Shown here piece after piece: positions 50,912 to 60,129 of a DNA stretch of 64,000 bases (positions are counted from its first letter, which is position 1; each line of letters begins with the position of its first letter). Under the pieces are notes generated by a model. It was not told where the DNA came from and did not search any database. It worked only from the letters and a program-made list of their open reading frames with translations. This DNA comes from Ascidia mentula (taxonomy: Eukaryota; Chordata; Ascidiacea; Phlebobranchia; Ascidiidae), in the NCBI GenBank assembly GCA_947561715.1, contig OX387203.1, positions 16,120,001 through 16,184,000 on the forward strand. Reading direction: 5' to 3'. A program made the position numbers and the translations under genes.

Positions 50912-53068
50912 ATTAAATACTGTAATGTGGGTTGGGCCTAGATTTCAGTTATGGTGTAGCCTGGAAGCATTAAATACTGTAATGTGGGTTGGGCCTAGAT
51001 TTCAGTTATGGTGTAGCGTGGAAGCATTAAATACTGTAATGTGGGTTGGGCCCAGATTTCAGTTAGGGTGTAGCGTGGAAGCATTAAATACTCTAATGTG
51101 GGTTGGGCCTAGATTTCAGTTATGGTGTAGCGTGGAAGCATTAAATACTCTAATGTGGGTTTGGCCTAGATTTCAGTTATGGTGTAGCCTGGAAGCATTA
51201 AATACTGTAATGTGGGTTGGGCCTAGATTTCAGTTATGGTGTAGCCTGGAAGCATTAAATACTGTAATGTGGGTTGGGCCCAGATTTCAGTTAGGGTGTA
51301 GCGTGGAAGCATTAAATACTCTAATGTGGTTTGGGCCTAGATTTCAGTTATGGTGTAGCGTGGAAGCATTAAATACTCTAATGTGGTTTGGGCGTAGATT
51401 TCAGTTATGGTGTAGCCTGGAAGCATTAAATACTCTGATGTGGGTTGGCCCTAGATTTCAGTTATGGTGTAGCCTGGAAGCATTAAATACTCTAATGTGG
51501 GTTGGGCCTAGATTTCAGTTATGATGTAGTCTGGAAGCATTAAATACTCTAATGTGGGTTGGGCCTGGATTTCAGTTATGGTGTAGCCTGGAAGCATTAA
51601 ATACTCTGATGTGGGTTGGCCCTAGATTTCAGTTATGGTGTAGCCTGGAAGCATTAAATACTCTAATGTGGGTTGGGCCTAGATTTCAGTTATGATGTAG
51701 TCTGGAAGCATTAAATACTCTAATGTGGGTTGGGCCTGGATTTCAGTTATGGTGTAGCCTGGAAGCATTAAATACTCTAATGTGGGTTTGGCCTAGATTT
51801 CAGTTATGGTGTAGCCTGGAAGCATTAAATACTCTAATGTGGGTTTGACCTGGATTTCAGTTATGGTGTAGCCTGGGAGCATTAAATACTCTAATGTGGG
51901 TTGGGCCTGGATTTCAGTTATTGTGTAGCCTGGAAGCATTAAATACTGTAATGTGGGTTGGGCCCAGATTTCAGTTAGGGTGTAGCGTGGAAGCATTAAA
52001 TACTCTAATGTGGTTTGGGCCTAGATTTCAGTTATGGTGTAGTGTGGAAGCATTAAATACTCTAATGTGGTTTGGGCGTAGATTTCAGTTATGGTGTAGC
52101 CTGGAAGCATTAAATACTCTGATGTGGGTTGGCCCTAGATTTCAGTTATGATGTAGTCTGGAAGCATTAAATACTCTAATGTGGGTTGGGCCTGGATTTC
52201 AGTTATGGTGTAGCCTGGAAGCATTAAATACTGTAATGTGGGTTGGGCCCAGATTTCAGTTAGGGTGTAGCGTGGAAGCATTAAATACTCTAATGTGGTT
52301 TGGGCCTATATTTCAGTTATGGTGTAGCGTGGAAGCATTAAATACTCTAATGTGGTTTGGGAGTAGATTTCAGTTATGGTGTAGCCTGGAAGCATTAAAT
52401 GCTCTGATGTGGGTTGGCCCTAGATTTCAGTTATGGTGTAGCCTGGAAGCATTAAATACTCTAATGTGGGTTGGGCCTAGATTTCAGTTATGATGTAGTC
52501 TGGAAGCATTAAATACTCTAATGTGGGTTGGGCCTGGATTTCAGTTATGGTGTAGCCTGGAAGCATTAAATACTCTAATGTGGGTTTGGCCTAGATTTCA
52601 GTTATGGTGTAGCCTGGAAGCATTAAATACTCTAATGTGGGTTGGGCCTAGATTTCAGTTATGATGTAGTCTGGAAGCATTAAATACTCTAATGTGGGTT
52701 GGGCCTGGATTTCAGTTATGGTGTAGCCTGGAAGCATTAAATACTCTAATGTGGGTTTGGCCTAGATTTCAGTTATGGTGTAGCCTGGAAGCATTAAATA
52801 CTCTAATGTGGGTTTGGCCTGGATTTCAGTTATGGTGTAGCCTGGAAGCATTAAATACTCTAATGTGGGTTGGGCCTGGATTTCAGTTATTGTGTAGCCT
52901 GGAAGCATTAAATACTGTAATGTGGGTTTGGCCTGGATTTCAGTTATGGTGTAGCCTCGAAGCATTAAATACTCTAATGTGGGTTGGGCCTAGATTTCAG
53001 TTATGGTGTAGCGTGGAAGCATTAAATACTCTAATGTGGGTTGGGCTTAGATTTCAGTTATGGTGTTT
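50912..53068 (+). repeat. 57-bp minisatellite, long left-arm array (about 38 units)
   Basis: Same unit and orientation as 46870-47205, with variants: ACTGTAATG or ACTCTAATG, GTAGCCTGG or GTAGCGTGG, GGGCCCAGATTTCAGTTAGGG, and TATGATGTAGTCTGG. Blocks of variants recur at distances of 4, 5 and 12 units, so a higher-order structure exists. It ends abruptly at 53068 in TTAGATCC. Confidence 0.95.
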
Positions 53069-53084
53069 AGATCCATTAACATAA

Positions 53085-54002
53085 TTTAGGTCGTTCTGTT
53101 TTGACTATGTTGGTTTCAATAAAAGACATATGACATTTGGAGCGACAAGTCAAACAGAAGACACAAATGAAAAGGTTTATTATGATTTTATCTAAAAAAA
53201 ACAATTTTAAATGCTATATACTTGAATTTCAGCTGAACATCTGCAATGCTTGTGTTGGAATATTGCATCTGTGGAAATAAAGTATAATTTGAATAAGGTA
53301 AGAATTACTGTTAAGTCTTTGAAGTTCATTTTGTGTGGTCGTTTTTACTCCTGCCCAAAAATGAAATTATTTTATATGATACTATGGATATGGTAGTATC
53401 TGTCGTCATATTACAAAATATTTTCACTTCGTATATTGTTTACATTGGATTTAAGAAAAATGGATAATCATGTATGATTCTTGATTGATAAAACAAAATT
53501 GTTACAAAGCTTTAACACTGCAGATTCTGCAAGGATTGAAGCCACCCATAAGCTGCAAGAAACCAGATACAAATTTCCAAACATATTTTTTGCAAAGTTG
53601 AAATCTTTATAAAACACATTAATCTCATGTTAGACAGCATTTGTGTTATGTATATTGTTTTGTGTATGCTAATTGTGATGAACTTCCTTTGGGCACAAAC
53701 ATTGCACTCCTTGTCACATGTCGCTACAAAAACAGTGCTATTTGTGTTGTAATCGATTTCTCTTTTTTATGGCGAACTAAGTGCATTTCAGGCTTTCCCA
53801 ATAAATAATGTTTGCTTATATGTTGATGGACTGCATTTTTATGTTGTGTTTGAAAAATTCCTACCACGCCCAGGAGGCTTTTCCATGTGGTCGTTGGCAT
53901 TTTTGATAACCCAGACGCCTCGCCAGTAGCCATATGAAACTGGGTTGAACAACATAATACATGTTGAAGAAAACACAATACTTAAATAGTATGGTCTTAA
54001 AA
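53085..54002. other. MULE interior, non-coding
   Basis: AT-rich internal sequence between the left minisatellite arm and the transposase 3' end. No supported coding region. Confidence 0.4.
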
Positions 54003-54245
54003 TCACTCTGCAGAAGTGTTACACCTCTCAGGTAGAGTCCCGATTGGTCAGGTTTACCATCACTCTACGAGTGTTACACCATTTGGGTCAAAATCCGTAG
54101 GTATGGTAGGAAATTCACTTCACAGGAGTGTTACACCTCTCAGGTAGAGTCCCGATTGGTCAGGTTTACCGTCACTCCAAGAGTGTTACACCCTTCAGGC
54201 CAAAACCAAAAAGGTACGGTATTACAGTCACTTTGCAGAAGTGAT
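54003..54245. repeat. About 56-bp tandem repeat of small palindromes
   Basis: Five sites of the form CACTCTGCAGAAGTG, CACTCTACGAGTG, CACTTCACAGGAGTG, CACTCCAAGAGTG and CACTTTGCAGAAGTG recur about every 56 bp, most followed by TTACACC. Pairs form a 112-bp unit that shares CTCAGGTAGAGTCCCGATTG. It lies inside the MULE near the 3' end of its gene. Confidence 0.75.
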
Positions 54246-54346
54246 AAAACTAAAAAAATTGGGACATTGTGGTTGTTATGGTATAGTGAATAAATTTCAT
54301 TTGGCTGGTGTTCTTTTTTGTTTGACAGATTGTAATGCTGTTTGAT

Positions 54347-55909
54347 TTACAATGTGCACACAAAATATTTATCTTTTTTTGCTTGCTTCTCTGAAAAACC
54401 AACACACGTGATGTGAAACCACTGTCCACATCGAGTGCACTCAATCCAAACTTTTTTCAGGGGATTGGCGCCTTCATCTCCACATACTTTACATGTCTCT
54501 ATTTCATTTGTGCCTTGAAGACATTTGCCAGCAATTTCCCCAAACATTTCAAGTCTATAGCTGTAGGTACAAACATTTTGCACATGTTTTTCTCCAGTTG
54601 CCAGCCATTTCGCATACATACATATCATCACTCCACAGCTTGATCCATCTGGCTGTTTTGTTCTGTGTGGTATTTCCACAGTATTAATTTTCCAACCAAA
54701 CTTTGTTACCATTAGACAATTCACCATAGCTTTTGCAGTTTGAACATTGCTGTTTGTTTTTACACAAGGCATTGCTACTGGGTCTATGTACAGCATTTTT
54801 CGACCAGGGATGTCAACTACAAGCAAAACCCAGTGAAAGCCTGAAGAGTTCCAAGGTATAAACAGTGTTTGTTTCCCTTGCAAATTCATCCCTTCCCAAA
54901 CTTTTTTAATGGAAGCTTTTCTTTGTAATATTTGAGCCACTGTCGAACAAACATAAAGTGTGTGTTGGTGCACACCAGTTAATCGCCATAAGTAGCTGTT
55001 AATGACTTCATCATAAAGCCAACCAACATTAAATCTGCTGTCATGCTTTTTAAGCTCGCAAACTTCAGCTGGTGGCAATGAGTCTATCAAATGCTTCATT
55101 AATTCAATAAACTTTTGATGGCTTTGTTTGCAATCTGAGGTTTTGTTGTCAATACCGCAGGTTTTGTCGTCAGTTACAATGTTTTCAGGTTGAGCAATTG
55201 ATTGGTTTGTGGATGAAATCTTGATGTCTTGTGTTTTGACCACAGTATCACAAACAGTTTCAGCTGACAATTTGTTCACAACAACCGGATCCAAAACCAT
55301 ATAAACAGAATTGGAGTACCAATCTGGCAGACTATGCCATCCAACATCTGCATACTTGTTAAAAATTGCAAACATGTGTTTGCATGGTAAAAAATTGTGT
55401 AAAAAATCATGACATGTACACTTTGGAAAATCTCTTTCGGTGCCAAATTTAATGGTGTATATTTCAGAAGAGGAACTGCTTACCACAGTGAACAAGTCCC
55501 CTTTTCTACATATAGAACTTGCCTGAATGTTTGTAGTTTCTCCGATACGTTTTATACAATGTTTTACCAATTTTCTTGGTCGGTTTCGAAGAAAGCTGGG
55601 AACCTCAGCATTGTAACTTCTGTAATTTCCAGAAGATCTCATGTTTTGTTGTTTGTATCTGCTCAAAATAAAATTTATTGATTCATTTTGATTGCATGTT
55701 CTTGCACATAACCATAAATGTTTTAGTGGAGGTACACTCACTTCTCATATGCATTTGGCAAAAATTCATGGTGCAAAATTGTAATTAAGCCAGAAAGCGA
55801 CTTATCAGTCCTAAATCGCACATGGCATTCTTTTAAAACTCGGTTTTGTCTCTCAACACCATTGTTGGTGCGGATCAAAACCTTTAACTGGTCTGCTCGA
55901 TAGAGCCAC
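54347..55909 (-). pseudogene. MULE transposase C-terminus with SWIM, Ulp1 and PHD domains
   Basis: Two exons: 55742-55909 and 54347-55658, joined in phase. The first reads VLIRTNNGVERQNRVLK and LITILHHEFLPNAYEK, the end of a MULE DDE domain. The second holds a SWIM finger (CTCHDFLHNFLPCKH), a C48/Ulp1-like protease with GFHWVLLVVD (His and nearby residues), LYIDP and QPDGSSCGV (Gln and Cys), and a C-terminal PHD finger (CKVCGDEG, CTRCGQWFHITCVG). The frame ends CTL before the PHD's last cysteine, where a GTAAAT donor may splice to a further exon. Upstream the coding runs straight into the minisatellite, so the first two DDE acidic residues are absent. This is a truncated transposase gene; the protease and fingers look intact. 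Confidence 0.85.
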
Positions 55910-55911
55910 AT

Positions 55912-57815
55912 CCTAACTGAAATCTGGGCCCAACCCACATTACAGTATTTAATGCTTCCAGGCTACACCATAACTGAAATCTAGGCCCAACCCACATCAG
56001 AGTATTTAATGCTTCCAGGCTACACCATAACTGAAATCTAGGCCAACCCACATTAGAGTATTTAATGCTTCCAGGCTACACCATAACTGAAATCTAGGCC
56101 AACCCACATTAGAGTATTTAATGCTTCCAGGCTACACCATAACTGAATTCTAAGCCCAACCCACATTAGAGTATTTAATGCTTCCACGCTACACCATAAC
56201 TGAAATCTAAGCCCAACCCACATTAGAGTATTTAATGCTTCCACGCTACACCATAACCGAAATCTAGGCCCAAACCACATTAGAGTATTTAATGCTTCCA
56301 GGCTACACCATAACTGAAATCTGGGCCCAACCCACATTACAGTATTTAATGCTTCCACGCTACACCATAACTGAAATCTAGGCCCAACCCACATTAGAGT
56401 ATTTAATGCTTCCAGGCTACACCATAACTGAAATCTAGGCCCAACCCACATTAGAGTATTTAATGCTTCCACGCTACACCATAACTGAAATCTAGGCCCA
56501 ACCCACATTAGAGTATTTAATGCTTCCATGCTACACCATAACTGAAATCTGGGCCCAACCCACATTACAGTATTTAATGCTTCCACGCTACACCATAACT
56601 GAAATCTAGGCCCAACCCACATTAGAGTATTTAATGCTTCCACGCTACACCATAACTGAAATCTAGGCCCAACCCACATTAGAGTATTTAATGCTTCCAC
56701 GCTACACCATAACTGAAATCTAGGCCCAACCCACATTACAGTATTTAATGCTTCCACGCTACACCATAACTTAAATCTAGGCCCAACCCACATTAGAGTA
56801 TTTAATGCTTCCAGGCTACACCATAACTGAAATCTAGGCCCAAACCACATTAGAGTATTTAATGCTTCCACGCTACACCATAACTGAAATCTAGGCCCAA
56901 CCCACATCAGAGTATTTAATGCTTCCAGGCTACACCATAACTGAAATCTAGGCCAACCCACATTAGAGTATTTAATGCTTCCAGGCTACACCATAACTGA
57001 AATCTAGGCCAACCCACATTAGAGTATTTAATGCTTCCAGGCTACACCATAACTGAAATCTAGGCCAACCCACATTACAGTATTTAATGCTTCCAGGCTA
57101 CACCATAACTGAAATCTAGGCCCAACCCACATTACAGTATTTAATGCTTCCAGGCTACACCATAACTGAAATCTAGGCCCAACCCACATTAGAGTATTTA
57201 ATGCTTCCAGGCTACACCATAACTGAAATCTATGCCCAAACCACATTAGAGTATTTAATGCTTCCACGCTACACCATAACTGAAATCTAGGCCCAACCCA
57301 CATCAGAGTATTTAATGCTTCCAGGCTACACCATAACTGAAATCTAGGCCAACCCACATTAGAGTATTTAATGCTTCCAGGCTACACCATAACTGAAATC
57401 TAGGCCCAACCCACATTACAGTATTTAATGCTTCCACGCTACACCCTAACTGAAATCTGGGCCCAACCCACATTACAGTATTTAATGCTTCCAGGCTACA
57501 CCATAACTGAAATCTAGGCCCAACCCACATTACAGTATTTAATGCTTCCAGGCTACACCATAACTGAAATCTAGGCCCAACCCACATTAGAGTATTTAAT
57601 GCTTCCACGCTACACCATAACTGAAATCTAGGCCCAACCCACATTACAGTATTTAATGCTTCCACGCTACACCATAACTGAAATCTAGGCCCAACCCACA
57701 TTACAGTATTTAATGCTTCCACGCTACACCATAACTGAAATCTAGGCCCAACCCACATTACAGTATTTAATGCTTCCACGCTACACCATAACTGAAATCT
57801 AGGCCCAACCCACAT
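55912..57815 (-). repeat. 57-bp minisatellite, right-arm array (about 33 units)
   Basis: Same 57-bp unit as the left arm in the opposite orientation, with the same G/C variants. It runs from the transposase coding sequence to the right unique inverted repeat. A few units lack one base (AGGCCAACCC), shifting local phase. Confidence 0.95.
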
Positions 57816-57975
57816 TATATTCTTCAAAACATTCACGGTTCAGTTGACGCGTTTCAGACTACAGCGCACTTCACGCACATTTGACCACTCACAACCTTGT
57901 CCATTGTTAAAAGCGATTGTGACGTCATAATCTGGTTTGCGTCGATGCCCCCGTTATGTGGTCAATGTATCTACC
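57816..57975 (-). repeat. MULE terminal inverted repeat, right unique part
   Basis: Reverse complement of 46709-46869. It ends CAATGTATCTACC immediately before the 9-bp target duplication. Confidence 0.9.
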
Positions 57976-57984
57976 TTTTCATCA
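57976..57984. other. 9-bp target duplication, right
   Basis: TTTTCATCA, identical to 46700-46708. Confidence 0.9.
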
Positions 57985-60129
57985 CACACACACCCAGCTA
58001 CACATTGTGGTGTTAAACTTCAGTGTTCATTTTAATCACAAACAGCAGTTCAATCAAAAAGTTGCTTTTTCAGCGTGTCGGTTTACCCGTTGTCGGGGTA
58101 TGTCCCCGCTGGGTGACCGTGGGGTACGACTGCGTATCGGCCTCGCACCTTACGGATCCGACTGAGTCTCGTTGGCAACTCGGCCTCGTAGGCAACTTGC
58201 CTTCTCTATCTCAAGGTTTACTGTTGGAGTTAAAGAACTCCTTTACACAAGTCTGTGCGTCTTCTAAATAGTCTAACTCCCGACTAAACACATACATCCA
58301 CCAAGCTTCAAGCCAGTCCAAAGTTGTTCATAAATCCATTTATTGATATAATCCAACGAATAAATCCAAGTACAGTACAGTACAATTGGGGCTCCTGTAC
58401 AGTGTACAAAAGCAGAACCAACAGCCTAGACCCTTACACAGCAACCTTCAAAACACACTGATTTGGCAGGCGCTAGTTGCTCTGCTTATATAGTCTGCGG
58501 TTGGCCACACGTATTGATACCTTATTTGGAGTTGTTGCGCAACTTGAATGCAACTTGAAGTTGACCGATTTGGTCGATTACGTCAGTTATTTTTATAGCT
58601 TAATTAACTAAGTGCCCTAATAGGTTATTTATGTATAGGTAGACTTTGTTTTCAGAATAACTAAAAGTAGTTATGTTTATTTTAGCTTTATTTATCATTT
58701 GCGAAAGAAGTACTTGTGTTTAAATCAACCTTTATTTATTATTTGCCAAAGAAATGTCTGTAATTATTTTAACTTGATTTACATAGTTAGTTTGGTTGCC
58801 TAAGTTACCTATATGACTTTATTGCCCAAATTTCATGGTTTATAACACATCTATAATGTGGCTGCTTCTACCGGCTACAATTTTTTCACCTGCCACCAGC
58901 TCGGCAGGTTTTTCCTATTAAATTGTCCGGTCAGGAATTGACCTAAACCGGAAATGAGTTCTTCTTTTTTCCCATGTCGTTTTATTGGACGTCACAACTT
59001 GGACATGCGTTGAACGCGTGATTACAATGACTTTGGTTTTAACTCTCGGTCATAATATAGTTATACGCTTTGGACCTTTTTTAGTATATACATGTGTTGT
59101 GCGGCGACAAGCGTTTCGTTTACTAAATGTTTTATTGGTTCTGGTCAAGAGGTGACTGGAAATATTGTCAAAAAGTTGTTGGCAGAAACGCCAACATGTT
59201 GCAACAGTGCCAGTGGTGGGATTATTTTTTTTTAACATCCGCAAGGACCCTGGACCGATACATCAGGATTCATTATATACGTGGTTATTTGGGACTTCTA
59301 CTGAAAGAAGTGATACACAGCCCTACGATACACGCTTGCTAACAACCGGTTCGCGGAGGTCATTAAAGCCACTACTGAACAGCCAGCGCCCAGAACATAA
59401 GCGTGTTGCCAGGTGCTGCAAACATTATCAAAATTCACGCTCGACTAAAACATAAAAACTGCCTCAGTAGGCGTGCTTATGACGAAGTTCCTTTGACCGC
59501 TTTGTTAACCAATCTACCAAGAACCTGTAGAAAAAAACAGCTTTATAACCGGAGATGAAAAGATTTGTGGATATAGCCAATATTTATTGTGTGGATTTGG
59601 CAGGCCCCACGAAAGAAAGTGTGTAATAATTGCGGTGAGCCAGGGGCCATTACCACTATAGAAGGCCCATGATAAAAATATGTGGGAATGAACTCCATTG
59701 TTTCCCTTCAAACTCAAGAATTGCGACCTGTAATTTCATGTCATCTCCAAAAAAGGTTGTCGCCACGACATTAGGACCCGGGAATCAAAAAATGTCAGCG
59801 AGGAATATTTTTAACGGCCTTAGAAGCCTTTTCACATTTGAGGATTATGAATATTCTTGAACGTAGTTGCGCATACTTGCCTACGGTTAGGTGTGTTTGG
59901 TTCAATATATTTATTGTTGGTTAAGACTCAGAGGTAAATTAGGATATTGTCGAAAAGCTCATTGGTTTGAACACCGACCTTTTACAATAGCCGTTACCCT
60001 CATTTGAACATGAACTAAAAGAATCAAACCTTACCTTGTAGCAAGACAACATTTGGTAATGTTGTTTTATTCTTCGTATATCTGCATAAATATTACTTGC
60101 TTTTGAAGGTGTTTTGCTTAATTCATACA
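57985..60129. other. Intergenic between MULE and RNase L-like gene
   Basis: At 58060-58200 the sequence turns GC-rich (TTGTCGGGGTATGTCCCCGC), unlike its surroundings, and CAGTACAGTACAGTAC follows near 58371. It may be a relic of another element. No gene is supported. Confidence 0.35.

Larger units (their letters stand above)
46709..57975. mobile_element. Foldback-type MULE DNA transposon, 11.3 kb
   Basis: Starts GGTAGATACATTGACCACAT and ends with the exact complement. It is flanked by a perfect 9-bp duplication TTTTCATCA, the length typical of Mutator-like elements. Each end has about 160 bp of unique inverted repeat (46709-46869 and 57816-57975, only a few differences), then a long array of a 57-bp minisatellite, the two arrays in opposite orientation. 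The core (53.1-55.9 kb) holds transposase-derived coding sequence on the minus strand. A 3.7-kb LINE is nested in the left arm. Long inverted arms made of tandem repeats recall Drosophila Foldback/NOF elements, which are MULE relatives. Most of the transposase catalytic domain is missing, so this copy is probably non-autonomous. Confidence 0.9.

Noticed and set aside
50912..53068. Regular repeats reminiscent of a CRISPR array
   Set aside because: Units are head-to-tail with no unique spacers, and this is animal DNA.
46849..57836. Long open frames made of a 19-residue repeat (MWVGPRFQLWCSLEALNTV) and its antisense partner
   Set aside because: They exist because the minisatellite period is 57 bp, a multiple of three with no stop. 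Variant units with indels close the frame, and there is no start context or splice context.
57985..58420. GC-rich patch next to the MULE as an LTR
   Set aside because: No second copy, primer-binding site or polypurine tract was found.
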